Virus record (IMG/VR): IMGVR_UViG_3300046673_000068
Location: 1-64,000 of that record
Source of the DNA: a virus
DNA length: 64,000 nt
Reading direction: 5' to 3' (one strand)
Part shown: piece after piece, positions 21,409 to 29,387 of the stretch
How positions within the stretch are numbered: position 1 is the stretch's first letter
Layout: every line of letters starts with the position of its first letter
Notes under the pieces: generated by a model
What the model was told of the DNA's origin: nothing
The model's database searches: none
What the model saw: the letters and a program-made list of their open reading frames with translations, nothing else
Position numbers and translations under genes: made by a program

Positions 21409-22357
21409 CCTGGCCGAAATTTTAGCCCCAACCCGATTGGACCAAGTCCTGGGCCAGGAACACGCCAAGAAAGCAATAGCGTCCTGGATCGAGAAGGACA
21501 ACTTCCCCCGCTGCCAGCTTTACACAGGGCCCGTGGGGACAGGAAAGTCCACTTTGGCCGGGATCGTAGCCCGGGCTTGCCAAGGACCTGGAAGTTGGGA
21601 AGGGTCGGACATCCGGCAGATCAACGCCGGGGTTGTGGGCAAAGTGGACGACATGCGGGCCTTGACGGAGGAAGCGAAAAGCGTTCCTTTCGTCGGGCGA
21701 TACCGCGTCTTTATCTTGGAAGAGGCTCAGCGGGTTACAGAGGCCGCAGCCGACGCCCTCCTAGTTCCAATGGAAACCTGTCTGAGTACCGTGTGGATTC
21801 TGACAAGCTCGGAACCGGCAAAACTACCGGCAGCAATCAGGTCCCGGTGCGCGGCAGCTACGTTCGATTTGAAGCCTTTGAACCGGGGGCAGTTAAGTTC
21901 TTTGGTACGCGACGTTCTTCTCCGAGAATCAATAGACACGGAGAGGGGCGAACCGGGTTTGACCGATTTCTTGTGGAAGCATGGGATCACAGCCCCGCGT
22001 GAAATCCTAGGTGTCCTCGACCAGTACCTGGCGGGCGTCCCCCTCGAAGAAGCAATCCACGGCTCTGAGCACGAGCCTCTGTACCCGGAAATTGCTACCA
22101 CTGTTCTGTCCGGGAACTGGACAAAAACCTCAGCTTTGCTCAAGAAGGTCCCGACCGGGGACTATCGGGCGATGGTGGCCGTGGTTTCTGCTAAACTGAG
22201 TTGGGCTCTGCTTGACTCCGACTTTGGACCAAGGGCCGACGCTCTGGCAACGTGCCTGGTCGGCCTCGGGAACTCCGGATTTGCTGACGGGGTTGCGTAT
22301 TCGAGTTTGAAAGGTTTGCTGTATAAGGCTTGCAAGGCGTTGGGGGCGAAACAATGA
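21401..22357 (+). CDS. AAA+ clamp loader ATPase, 318 aa
   Basis: Loads the sliding clamp on primed DNA. Residues 15-25 (LGQEHAKKAI) match the RFC/DnaX N-terminal box, Walker A is GPVGTGKST (43-51), Walker B VFILEEAQ (about 104-111), and SRC (about 148-150) carries the arginine finger. The C-terminal 130 residues form a helical collar-like domain. A single large-subunit gene with no small subunit visible. Contains a dyad-repeat variant near residue 237. Confidence 0.92.
   Translation: MSNLAEILAPTRLDQVLGQEHAKKAIASWIEKDNFPRCQLYTGPVGTGKSTLAGIVARACQGPGSWEGSDIRQINAGVVGKVDDMRALTEEAKSVPFVGRYRVFILEEAQRVTEAAADALLVPMETCLSTVWILTSSEPAKLPAAIRSRCAAATFDLKPLNRGQLSSLVRDVLLRESIDTERGEPGLTDFLWKHGITAPREILGVLDQYLAGVPLEEAIHGSEHEPLYPEIATTVLSGNWTKTSALLKKVPTGDYRAMVAVVSAKLSWALLDSDFGPRADALATCLVGLGNSGFADGVAYSSLKGLLYKACKALGAKQ
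22108..22122 (+). repeat. 15-bp dyad repeat, two mismatches
   Basis: GTCCGGGAACTGGAC inside the clamp loader gene, read as SGNWT. Confidence 0.65.
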
Positions 22358-22557
22358 TGTCCGTTTATAAGACCATCCACCATTGCCTGGATAAGCCCGC
22401 CTACTCCTCGCACGGGGAAGCTGTCCGGGCGATGTATCGGGCGGTCTTGCGCAAGAACTGCATCAACCCCCGAATCCACCCTTATGAATGTGCCTTCGCT
22501 CCACATTTTCACCTTGGAAAAACCAGACAAGAAAGACAGGAAAGGAAAGCAGCATGA
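22354..22557 (+). CDS. Hypothetical protein, 67 aa
   Basis: ATGATG start overlaps the clamp-loader stop. MSVYKTIHHCLDKPAYSSHG then a helical basic segment. No family recognised; ATGA-coupled to the next gene. Confidence 0.6.
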   Translation: MMSVYKTIHHCLDKPAYSSHGEAVRAMYRAVLRKNCINPRIHPYECAFAPHFHLGKTRQERQERKAA

Positions 22558-22760
22558 CCAGATTCATCGAAATTGAGCAGGATGGGAAAAAGGGGTATGT
22601 GAACGTGGACCACGTGGCCCTCGTGCTCCCGACTCAGATAATAGGAACCTCGGCGGTCGTCATTGACGCGCAACCCGCTTTGTCCCTTACCATCAAAGGC
22701 TCGGTCGAACAAGCGGTCACCCGGCTGGAAGGAAAAGATACTCTCCTCCTGGAAGCGTAA
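22554..22760 (+). CDS. Hypothetical protein, 68 aa
   Basis: ATGA-coupled, RBS AGGAAAG. MTRFIEIEQDGKKGYVNVDH begins a small beta-barrel-like fold; the C-terminus is a helix. No known family. Confidence 0.62.
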   Translation: MTRFIEIEQDGKKGYVNVDHVALVLPTQIIGTSAVVIDAQPALSLTIKGSVEQAVTRLEGKDTLLLEA

Positions 22761-22768
22761 AAAAGATG

Positions 22769-22796
22769 TTGCGCCGGGGCAGAAGTGTGGTATAAT
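22769..22796 (+). promoter_or_regulatory. Promoter of the structured RNA
   Basis: TTGCGC (22769-22774), 16-base spacer, TATAAT (22791-22796) in the extended form GTGTGGTATAATG. Transcription would start within a few bases of the first stem base (22799). Confidence 0.72.
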
Positions 22797-22798
22797 GA

Positions 22799-22970
22799 TT
22801 TTGGTGGTGATGATTGCGGGCGAGACTCCTTCGGGGTCTGATTGACAACGCAACAGCGGGACGCCCCGTGTACCGATTCAAGTCGGGCCACCACCAAAAA
22901 GTTTGTGGGGAAGCGCCGGAAGCCCCAAGCGGGCCGTAGCAGCGCCGGATTTCCCAAGCGGGCCCCACAA
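22799..22970 (+). ncRNA. Two-domain structured RNA upstream of the 96-aa gene
   Basis: Domain 1: TTTTGGTGGTG (22799-22809) is the exact complement of 22889-22899. Inside are AGAC-CC closed on a TTCG tetraloop with GG-GTCT (22823-22839) and CCGA/TCGG (22873-22886). Domain 2: TTGTGGGG (22903-22910) pairs with CCCCACAA (22963-22970) and encloses two 24-base direct repeats (22912-22935, 22941-22964), each able to form a small CCC/GGG hairpin. A promoter ends two bases upstream and the next gene's RBS AGGAGG follows at 22981. It could be a riboswitch-like leader or a free ncRNA. I cannot match it to a known RNA class. Confidence 0.72.
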
Positions 22971-22990
22971 TTCAAGTTTTAGGAGGAAAA

Positions 22991-23281
22991 ATGGTAACCG
23001 ATTTGCATGAGTTCTATGAGGAGCACAACGACGAGTTCCTCAAGTTCGACCGAGTCGAGAACAAGCTGTCTCTCCGGCCAGACCTTCACGCCTTTCTGCT
23101 GTTGGACAAGCTCCTGCCCGGGAAGGAGGACATCGTTGCCTCAGCAGAGCATGACGAAATCTATTTGGACGTGGATGTCGAAAAGCTGCTCGAAGCAGCA
23201 AACAAGGCGGAGTTGATTGATCTCCATCGTTGCGGAGTTCTTGTCTTCTCAGAATATGACAGCCTGGGAATGTTTGTTTAG
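22991..23281 (+). CDS. Conserved phage hypothetical protein, 96 aa
   Basis: ATG after AGGAGG, downstream of the structured RNA, which probably controls it. RPDLHAFLLLDKLLPG and the block SAEHDEIYLDVDVEKL resemble a widespread phage family of unknown function. Its TAG overlaps the next dyad repeat. Confidence 0.75.
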   Translation: MVTDLHEFYEEHNDEFLKFDRVENKLSLRPDLHAFLLLDKLLPGKEDIVASAEHDEIYLDVDVEKLLEAANKAELIDLHRCGVLVFSEYDSLGMFV

Positions 23282-23295
23282 TCCATTAACCGGAC
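23281..23295 (-). repeat. 15-bp dyad repeat, reverse orientation
   Basis: GTCCATTAACCGGAC, sharing its first base with the upstream stop codon; 11 bases before the RecT start. Confidence 0.92.
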
Positions 23296-23306
23296 AAGGA
23301 GAAGTA

Positions 23307-24599
23307 ATGAGCATGGATTTTACGGAAGCAGAATTAGTGGCCATCCGAGCGGAATACTGCAAGGGGGCGACCGATACGCAGTTCGAGCTTTTCATCAGCG
23401 AATGCAAAGCGCGAGCCCTGAGACCGGGACCCCATGTCGTTTTCCAACTCAGGAACGCCAAGGAGTGGGACGCAGACACAGGGGCTTCCCGGTTTGTGAA
23501 AAAGCCCTATTGGATTACCACCATTGGAGCTTTGCGGCTTATCGCTCTGCGCACGGGGCAATATGGGGGGTCTACCCCGGCGGAATACATCTACCTCGAC
23601 GACAACGGAGACCCCACTGTTATCTCTCAAATTCCTCTGCCGAGCAAGACCAACAAGTCTCTCCCCCGGGAACCTTGGGCCGTCCGGATTTCTGTCAAGC
23701 GCAAGGACTTCGACGAGCCAATCACCAGCATTGTCCGGTTTGACTCCGTCGCCGCCACCCAAAAGAGGGATAACATCCTTGTTTTGACAGATATGTGGCA
23801 AAAGCGAGGCGATGCCCAGACCGCCAAATGTTCTGAGGCAGACGCTCTGCGCAAGGCTTTTCCAGAGGAACTCGGGTCGCTCTACCTGTCCGAAGAAATC
23901 AAGAACGAGGAAGAGCCGCACCAAGCAGCTACCGCCCCGGCCTCCGTCGTCCCCCTTCCTCCCCCTGTGCCAAAAGTGAATCAGGAGCCAGCCAAACCCG
24001 TCGAGGCTCCGAGGCCGAACGAGCCTTGGAGGGGAAACGCTTCAAAACTTCAAGAGGCTGAAATGATTCCCGGGGTAAAAGACCGAGAAAAGCCTGCCGT
24101 TCCCCCCGTCAACCCCGAGTTGGAGAAAGCCCTAGCCGCCCTTCCCCCGGGGACTGTTAAGCCCGCCGCCGAACTTCCTCCTCCAGCAAAGAAGAAAGGT
24201 GGTCGTCCCAAGAAGGTAGAAAGTCCGGATAATGGACAACCGGCCCCGGTCGATCAGGGTATCACCCAGGCGGACATCGAGAATGCGGGGAAACCGGCCC
24301 CGGCGGTAGACGAAGCAGCAAACAAGGCGGCTGCCGAAGAGTTCGTGGAGGCCCTAGACCCAACCCCAACCAAAGAAGAGCAAGCAGGGTTCTCCTCCAG
24401 AGTTAGGGCGCTGGCGGCTGCGGGAGCCAACACCCAGGACTTGAGAAACTACATCCTGGCCGTGGGGCACAAGGACGAGCCCAAGCAACTGACGGTCGCA
24501 AACTGGAATGATGCTTTGACCCGGCTCGAAACCGCCTTGGGAGAAGGCAAAGACAAGCTGTTGGAGGCCACCAAGAATGCGCCATTACCGGCTTTCTAA
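23307..24599 (+). CDS. recT: RecT/Bet-family single-strand annealing protein, 430 aa
   Basis: Promotes annealing of complementary ssDNA in phage recombination. Residues 1-200 match the family: TQFELFISECKARALRPGP, TTIGALRLIALRTGQYGG, AVRISVKRKDFDEPI and CSEADALRKAFPEE. Residues 205-335 are a Pro/Ala-rich disordered linker, and the C-terminal 90 residues are an extra helical domain (VRALAAAGANTQDLRNYILA), so it is longer than typical RecT (about 270). Partner nuclease is probably the Cas4-like gene (31931). The linker holds a dyad repeat (SPDNGQ). RBS AAGGAG. Confidence 0.9.
   Translation: MSMDFTEAELVAIRAEYCKGATDTQFELFISECKARALRPGPHVVFQLRNAKEWDADTGASRFVKKPYWITTIGALRLIALRTGQYGGSTPAEYIYLDDNGDPTVISQIPLPSKTNKSLPREPWAVRISVKRKDFDEPITSIVRFDSVAATQKRDNILVLTDMWQKRGDAQTAKCSEADALRKAFPEELGSLYLSEEIKNEEEPHQAATAPASVVPLPPPVPKVNQEPAKPVEAPRPNEPWRGNASKLQEAEMIPGVKDREKPAVPPVNPELEKALAALPPGTVKPAAELPPPAKKKGGRPKKVESPDNGQPAPVDQGITQADIENAGKPAPAVDEAANKAAAEEFVEALDPTPTKEEQAGFSSRVRALAAAGANTQDLRNYILAVGHKDEPKQLTVANWNDALTRLETALGEGKDKLLEATKNAPLPAF
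24223..24237 (+). repeat. 15-bp dyad repeat in recT
   Basis: GTCCGGATAATGGAC, read as SPDNGQ in the disordered linker. Confidence 0.92.
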
Positions 24600-25110
24600 A
24601 AGGAAGGGTTGGATTGAAGACGGCATAGGACACATTCCCTTAACCCAAGGACAGGTCGTTTTCGTAGACGCCGAAGATGTAGAATCCCTCAGCCAATGGA
24701 AATGGTATGCCGCTTGGAATAAAACCACCCAAAGCTACTATGCACAACGTAGCCGTTGGGTGCCCGAAACAGACACTCTCGAAACCATTTTGATGCACCG
24801 TTTTATCCTTGGTTTAGAGGCAAATGATCTCAGAACAGGAGACCACCACGATGTCAATTCTCTCAACAACCAAAAACACAACCTTCGGATAGCTACTGAC
24901 GCGGAGCAAGCGCGAAACCAAAAACTTCGAAAAACCAATAAAAGCGGATTCAAAGGAGTGTGTAAAATCAACGAGAACCGATACGTCGCTCATATAACCT
25001 TCAACAGAAAAACCATTTATTTGGGGGTTCGCAACACTGCCGAAGAAGCCTCCGAGCTTTATTCCGTAGCAGCCGAAAAATATCACGGGGCTTTTGCGAG
25101 GCTTGTATGA
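24577..25110 (+). CDS. HNH homing endonuclease with AP2-like domain, 177 aa
   Basis: Starts 23 bases inside recT. An N-terminal WKWYAAWNKTTQSYYAQR segment is followed by the HNH core MHRFILGLEANDLRTGDHHD with NSLNNQKHNLRIAT, and a C-terminal KTNKSGFKGVCKINENRYVA typical of AP2 DNA-binding domains in phage homing enzymes. Lower GC than its neighbours. A mobile gene that has landed on the recT stop without disrupting it. Confidence 0.9.
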   Translation: MRHYRLSKRKGWIEDGIGHIPLTQGQVVFVDAEDVESLSQWKWYAAWNKTTQSYYAQRSRWVPETDTLETILMHRFILGLEANDLRTGDHHDVNSLNNQKHNLRIATDAEQARNQKLRKTNKSGFKGVCKINENRYVAHITFNRKTIYLGVRNTAEEASELYSVAAEKYHGAFARLV

Positions 25111-25289
25111 TTCAACACTATGAAGTTTACCTGAAAGACAACCCGATACCACTCCCGATAGACGCGGACAAAATGTGCTGCGACGAGCTTGGGTATGTGG
25201 TATTTTACTCGCGGCCTGCCCCCGGAGAGAAATTCGGAGAGGTTGCACGAATCAAATCTCCCAACATGAAAGGAATCAAGGAGACCTGA
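25107..25289 (+). CDS. Hypothetical protein, 60 aa
   Basis: ATGA-coupled to the HNH gene. MIQHYEVYLKDNPIPLPIDA and two adjacent Cys; beta-rich. No known family. Confidence 0.6.
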   Translation: MIQHYEVYLKDNPIPLPIDADKMCCDELGYVVFYSRPAPGEKFGEVARIKSPNMKGIKET

Positions 25290-25790
25290 ATGTTACCCAT
25301 TATCCGAAACATCCTCTGGGAAAAGAAGCCCTATTTCATCGTGGTGTCGGACGAAGGCCCGGCCTCAAGCCCAAAACAGCACCCGGACTTTGCCTCGGCC
25401 TACAACGAGAGTCTGCGTCTGGCCAAACTCCACCCCAACATCAAATTCGGGGTGTTCGAATACAAGGGGCACGCTGACAGCGCCCGGTTGAAGACGAAGG
25501 TAACCAAGTGGTTTGCCGTGTACAACAACAACGGTTCCGGAAATTTCAGGGTGTGCAAGGAAGACCTTTGGGACCAAAGCGATAGCCCCAAGAGCAAGCT
25601 ATTTGACACCAAACAAGAAGCCCTAGAAAGCATTGAAGGATTCCCCGCGCCTATTGGGGCCTTCCCCATCGAAACCGAAGTTCCCGCTGAAACCCCCGTT
25701 CGGTTCAACACGTACACCGATCCGTATCCAATCCGGCGAATCTGGCAAAACGGCGAGTTGTGGCCCATCTACACCGGCCCACAGAACTAA
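25290..25790 (+). CDS. Hypothetical protein, 166 aa
   Basis: ATG directly after the previous TGA, RBS AAGGAGA. MLPIIRNILWEKKPYFIVVS; several Trp/Tyr-rich beta segments and a Pro-rich C-terminus. Function unknown. Confidence 0.68.
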   Translation: MLPIIRNILWEKKPYFIVVSDEGPASSPKQHPDFASAYNESLRLAKLHPNIKFGVFEYKGHADSARLKTKVTKWFAVYNNNGSGNFRVCKEDLWDQSDSPKSKLFDTKQEALESIEGFPAPIGAFPIETEVPAETPVRFNTYTDPYPIRRIWQNGELWPIYTGPQN

Positions 25791-25800
25791 AGTTCTAACC

Positions 25801-25815
25801 GTCCATTACCTGGAC
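25801..25815 (-). repeat. 15-bp dyad repeat, reverse orientation
   Basis: GTCCATTACCTGGAC, perfect, 11 bases before the next start. Confidence 0.92.
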
Positions 25816-25826
25816 AAAGGAGAAGT

Positions 25827-26387
25827 ATGCCAACGTTCGTTATCAAAACCGACGATCCTTCCGTTGACTTCGCAATCGAAGCCGAAGAATTTAACCTGAC
25901 CCGGGACAACACCTACGCCTTCTACGACGAAGAATGTGACCTCGTGGCCGAGCTTAACGCTGTGCAGGTCCGGGCCATCATCCGGGAAGACCACCTGCTC
26001 ACGTCCGACTACGGGGACGAGGACGACGTGTGCGACGACTGCCGGACCGGTGAACTCCTGGACGACCCGGCCTTCTGCAACGCTGTTTTTGACCTCAGCG
26101 AGGGGTATCACGCCACGATTGCCGAGGACGAAGCACCAGCGGCCCCCCAAGTTTCCCCGGCGGACCCAAACTCGCCCCCAGTCTCCTACCCGGTCGAGTA
26201 CAGAAAGACACCAGTTGGCCCTTGTTGGGGGATCGTGAATGTGGAGCGAAATCACTTCGTCCCCTTCGGCTCCGAAGCAGGCGCGAGGGTCATGGTGGAA
26301 AGATACGCCGACCCTCAGAGCCCAGACGGATGGGCGGTTGAATCTCTCTCCAACTGCCCGTTAGTGGAGGTTCCGTCCAATGGCTAA
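25827..26387 (+). CDS. Acidic hypothetical protein, 186 aa
   Basis: ATG after AAAGGAG. MPTFVIKTDDPSVDFAIEAE, then CDDCRTG, a Pro-rich linker (about 105-125) and a C-terminal domain with GPCWGIVNVERNHFVPFGS. Overlaps ssb by 8 bases, suggesting co-expression with replication genes. Confidence 0.68.
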   Translation: MPTFVIKTDDPSVDFAIEAEEFNLTRDNTYAFYDEECDLVAELNAVQVRAIIREDHLLTSDYGDEDDVCDDCRTGELLDDPAFCNAVFDLSEGYHATIAEDEAPAAPQVSPADPNSPPVSYPVEYRKTPVGPCWGIVNVERNHFVPFGSEAGARVMVERYADPQSPDGWAVESLSNCPLVEVPSNG

Positions 26388-26832
26388 AGGATTCTCTTTT
26401 GCGCAAGTAGGCGGGGGTTTGGGGCGTGATCCTGATATTCGCTCTACCCCCAACGGAGTCAAAGTGGCCAATTTCAGCGTGGCCGTGGACAAGGGTTTCG
26501 GAGACAAGAAATCTACCCATTGGTTTAATGTGGTGGCTTTCAAGGACCTCGCAGAGTTCGCCCAAAAGTACCTCAAGAAGGGATCGACCGTGAATGTGAC
26601 GGGAGACCTCCAAACCAAGTCCTGGGTGGACAAGCAAACGGGGGCTAACCGAACAGCAACCGAAATCGTTGCCTTGCGGATTGACTTTGCCGACGGAGGC
26701 TCCAAGTCCGACTCCGGCCAACCGGCTCGAACGTTGGCTCCGGCGCAAACCAGGCAGCAAGCAGCCCCGGCCCCACGAGCAACAACCCCCGCAGCCGACG
26801 ACGATCCTTTCGGGGATAACGAACCGTTCTAG
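26380..26832 (+). CDS. ssb: Single-stranded DNA-binding protein, 150 aa
   Basis: OB-fold SSB: GGGLGRDPDIRSTPNGVKVA, STHWFNVVAFKDLAEFAQKY and GSTVNVTGDLQTKSW within residues 10-90. Disordered linker, then the acidic tip DDDPFGDNEPF that recruits partners in bacterial SSBs. Coats ssDNA for replication and RecT-mediated annealing. Confidence 0.95.
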   Translation: MAKGFSFAQVGGGLGRDPDIRSTPNGVKVANFSVAVDKGFGDKKSTHWFNVVAFKDLAEFAQKYLKKGSTVNVTGDLQTKSWVDKQTGANRTATEIVALRIDFADGGSKSDSGQPARTLAPAQTRQQAAPAPRATTPAADDDPFGDNEPF

Positions 26833-26840
26833 GAGGAACC

Positions 26841-27077
26841 ATGCAAACGAAATTCTGGTACGTGTTCAAACGCGGGGGAGGGGCTCCTTCGTATAGGCAC
26901 CCCACTTACAACTCAGCGGTCGAGGAAGCACAGAGACTGGTAGATGACCTCGGGGGTGAGTACGAAATCCTCGAATGTCAATCTATCGTCAAGGCTGCCC
27001 CGAGGTGGATCGTCGAACCGACGCAGGACGCGGGCTTAATCTCGAAAGAGCAAGACCCCCAAGACTGCCCGTTTTAG
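26841..27077 (+). CDS. Hypothetical protein, 78 aa
   Basis: ATG after AGGAGG. MQTKFWYVFKRGGGAPSYRH, helix SAVEEAQRLVDDLGGEYEIL, resembling short phage proteins with a beta-alpha-beta pattern. Ends QDCPF. Confidence 0.65.
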   Translation: MQTKFWYVFKRGGGAPSYRHPTYNSAVEEAQRLVDDLGGEYEILECQSIVKAAPRWIVEPTQDAGLISKEQDPQDCPF

Positions 27078-27086
27078 GAGGCCACC

Positions 27087-27347
27087 ATGAAAATCCAGGT
27101 CACACAACAGCACATCAATTCGGGGTCTATGGGTTCGTGTACAAACGACCCCATCGCTCTTGCCCTAAAAGACTCCGGGTTTTGCGAGGCGTGGGTATCT
27201 CCGGCCCAGATTCGGGCCAGAACGGCAAGGGGGGAACCCATGATCGACCACCCCATGCCGGAAGAGGTTCTGGCTTTTATGTACAACTTTGACAACGGGC
27301 GTCCGCAATGCGCGGCACCGTTTGAGTTTGAATTGGAGGAAGTATGA
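27087..27347 (+). CDS. Hypothetical protein, 86 aa
   Basis: ATG after AGGAGG. MKIQVTQQHINSGSMGSCTN and ALKDSGFCEAWVSPAQIRAR resemble a phage family of unknown role. ATGA-coupled to the next gene. Confidence 0.66.
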   Translation: MKIQVTQQHINSGSMGSCTNDPIALALKDSGFCEAWVSPAQIRARTARGEPMIDHPMPEEVLAFMYNFDNGRPQCAAPFEFELEEV

Positions 27348-27529
27348 CACCAGACGAAATTCGCAATATCAACATCCCGACCTATGTCTGCGGCAATCCC
27401 GCCGACGAGCAGAACACTGCTTTGCTGCTCCTAGCCCGAGAGTTCGTGGCCCAATACGCAGAGGCCGTCGAAATTTCCAGGAAGGCAATCGGCCCGGCCC
27501 TAGCCGTAACGGCTTCAGGAGGCCCATAG
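27344..27529 (+). CDS. Hypothetical protein, 61 aa
   Basis: ATGA-coupled. MTPDEIRNINIPTYVCGNPA then a helix LLLLAREFVAQYAEAVEISR. No known family. Confidence 0.62.
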   Translation: MTPDEIRNINIPTYVCGNPADEQNTALLLLAREFVAQYAEAVEISRKAIGPALAVTASGGP

Positions 27530-27548
27530 AAGAAGCTTTGAATGGCTA

Positions 27549-27563
27549 GTCCGGATAATGGAC
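27549..27563 (+). repeat. 15-bp dyad repeat GTCCGGATAATGGAC
   Basis: Perfect intergenic copy, 13 bases before the next start. Confidence 0.92.
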
Positions 27564-27576
27564 GAAAGGAGGGGTG

Positions 27577-27789
27577 ATGGCTTTATTTTGTTTGATCGTC
27601 GGATTGCTTCTGGTAACGTGGGGTATTTGGAAAGGACCCATTTTTAATATCAAGCACTATCTGATCGAAGACGGAGAGGACACCGGAAGAATACTGTTCT
27701 TTGGGTCAGTAATGGCGTTCAGCTTCGGTGTTGTGGTTGTTGGCATTTCCATTATGTTCTTGACCGGACTTTTGCCCAAGGCCCACTAA
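27577..27789 (+). CDS. Two-pass membrane protein, 70 aa
   Basis: ATG after AAAGGAGG; a GTG one codon earlier is possible. Membrane helices MALFCLIVGLLLVTWGIW and SVMAFSFGVVVVGISIMFLT with a charged loop between. Function unknown. Confidence 0.68.
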   Translation: MALFCLIVGLLLVTWGIWKGPIFNIKHYLIEDGEDTGRILFFGSVMAFSFGVVVVGISIMFLTGLLPKAH

Positions 27790-27810
27790 GAAACCAGTCC
27801 CGAGGAGCGT

Positions 27811-28842
27811 ATGGATACTGTCCGCACGAAAAAGAACGAGAAGAAAGACTCTCCTCCCCCCAATGAAGAGCAACTAGACGCGATCAACTTTGGCGAAGGG
27901 TACGCTTGTGTGGAAGCCGGACCAGGCTCTGGAAAAAGTTTCGTCCTGGTTCAACGCTTTGCCCGGTTGATCCGGGACGGAGTTTCTCCGGACGATACTT
28001 TGAGTTTGAGCTTCACCCGGACGGCAGCGAAGAACCTCCGGGACCGGGTCGAAGCCCAAGTAGGAAAACTAACCACAACACGCACAGCAGGCGCACAGAC
28101 CTTTCATGCTCTGGGGCTCGCTTTTGCTATGGAGGAACGAGATGCTTTTCCCTACGAGTTGGCCGAATTCCCCTTGGCGGGGGAGCCTGTCTCCGCAAAA
28201 TTGTCCGGAGACGCTGCCAGACGATACGAACTTGATCCCCGCGCTTTTCGGCCCTTGGTCAGCCTTTGGAAACGGAAACGGCTTCGTGCTCCTTCGCTCA
28301 TCCGAGATTTTGAAGATAAGGTGGACGCAAAGAGTCTGAGGATGGCCCTGGCCTACAAGGACTATGACAAGCGCATGAAAGCCGCTGGCGTTCTCGATTT
28401 TGATAGCTTGATTTTGGAAATGGTCGAAATCCTGGACAAGAATCCCGAAGTGAGAAAACGGTGGGTTCGAGACTGGCTTCAACTAGACGAGGCCCAGGAT
28501 ATGTCCAGAATCGAATGGGATTTAGCCAAGCTGATCTCTGGTAAGTCGGTGTGTGCGGTGGGCGACGTTTCGCAGGGTATCTACGGATTTCGAGGATCAG
28601 ATTCTCGCCTGTTCCTAGAAATGGAAAGTATGTTCCCGGGAACCGAAACCCTCTTCTTATCCGCTAATTTTCGCAGCAGCCCTGAAATCGTGAACTTTAT
28701 CCGGCCCATTGCAGCAACGCAAGACCTGGCCTCGAAGTTCCACACACAAAACCCCTCGGGGCCGGAGGTTTCTATACGGGGTTTCAACTCGACTGGGGAC
28801 GAAGCGGCTTGGGTTATTTCAGAGATAAAAGGAGAAGTATAA
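27811..28842 (+). CDS. UvrD/Rep-like helicase, N-terminal half, 343 aa
   Basis: Superfamily 1A helicase motifs I-IV: GPGSGKS (37-43), TLSLSFTRTAAKNLRDRV (Ia), LDEAQD (about 226-230), GDVSQGIYGFRG (about 251-262) and SANFRSSPEIV. It stops after EAAWVISEIKGEV, exactly where intact relatives continue toward DIAILxRTN. Motifs V and VI are encoded separately at 29387-30238, after an HNH insertion. The halves may assemble into an active enzyme or the function may be impaired. Confidence 0.9.
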   Translation: MDTVRTKKNEKKDSPPPNEEQLDAINFGEGYACVEAGPGSGKSFVLVQRFARLIRDGVSPDDTLSLSFTRTAAKNLRDRVEAQVGKLTTTRTAGAQTFHALGLAFAMEERDAFPYELAEFPLAGEPVSAKLSGDAARRYELDPRAFRPLVSLWKRKRLRAPSLIRDFEDKVDAKSLRMALAYKDYDKRMKAAGVLDFDSLILEMVEILDKNPEVRKRWVRDWLQLDEAQDMSRIEWDLAKLISGKSVCAVGDVSQGIYGFRGSDSRLFLEMESMFPGTETLFLSANFRSSPEIVNFIRPIAATQDLASKFHTQNPSGPEVSIRGFNSTGDEAAWVISEIKGEV

Positions 28843-29161
28843 GTGGCCCCAAAACGAATGGAAATGATAGGAAAGAAGTTTGGAAAACTTAACTTTCGAC
28901 ATCGAGCCGGAGGACATAAACATACCCGAACTATGCCCAATTTTAGGTGTCAGGCTAAAATCTAATGTTGGTGGCCACATGAAAACGAACAGTCCGTCAT
29001 TAGATAGAATTATTCCGGAATTGGGATATGTTCGAGGAAATATAGAGGTGATAAGCCGCCGAGCGAACACCATAAAAAATGACGGAACTGCTGAAGAGCA
29101 TCGGAAAATAGCAGACCATATCGACTCGTTCGTGGTAAAATGTATCAAGGAGGGGTTATGA
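28843..29161 (+). pseudogene. HNH endonuclease with a probable frameshift
   Basis: GTG at 28843, right after the helicase stop and with GGAG at 28831, opens MIGKKFGKLNF in one frame. From base 28898 the next frame reads DIEPEDINIPELCPILG, SPSLDRIIPELGYVRGN and VISRRANTIKND, the typical end of a small phage HNH nuclease. One extra base at 28897 would explain the break. Translation of the second part alone could start at TTG 28880. It sits between the two halves of a helicase gene. Confidence 0.62.
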
Positions 29162-29259
29162 ACACGGACACGATAATAGACCTGGCTCTGTGCGCTCTGA
29201 GCCTAGCCGTGCTTATCTGGTATTGGAAGCGCGGCGACTGGGAGGGCTGGGGGTGGTGA
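29158..29259 (+). CDS. Small membrane protein, 33 aa
   Basis: ATGA-coupled to the HNH frame, RBS AAGGAGG. MNTDTIIDLALCALSLAVLI is one membrane helix, followed by a Trp-rich tail. Confidence 0.52.
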   Translation: MNTDTIIDLALCALSLAVLIWYWKRGDWEGWGW

Positions 29260-29387
29260 TGAGAAAACTCTGGTACGTCCTTAAAAAACTGATAGATGGG
29301 GGATACGACCGACCCCAGCACCAGCCAGGCACCGACCCAAACTGCCCGTTTTGTCAAGAAATGAAGCGCACTAAGGAGTCCAGATAA
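29259..29387 (+). CDS. Small zinc-knuckle-like protein, 42 aa
   Basis: TGATG overlap with the previous gene. MRKLWYVLKKLIDGGYDRPQ then CPFC. Its TAA comes from a dyad repeat and overlaps the ATG of the helicase C-terminal half. Confidence 0.55.
   Translation: MRKLWYVLKKLIDGGYDRPQHQPGTDPNCPFCQEMKRTKESR

Noticed and set aside
22799-22899. tRNA or tRNA-like gene
   Set aside because: The closing stem and a TTCAAG loop near the 3' side recall a tRNA, but the T-arm loop has six bases, no anticodon arm or D-arm fits, and the stem is 11 bp. Kept as a structured RNA.
28843-29386. Group I intron splitting the helicase
   Set aside because: The insert holds three frames with their own RBS or coupled starts, the second helicase half has its own start codon, and I see no core helices typical of group I introns. 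The junction also would not restore a complete protein.
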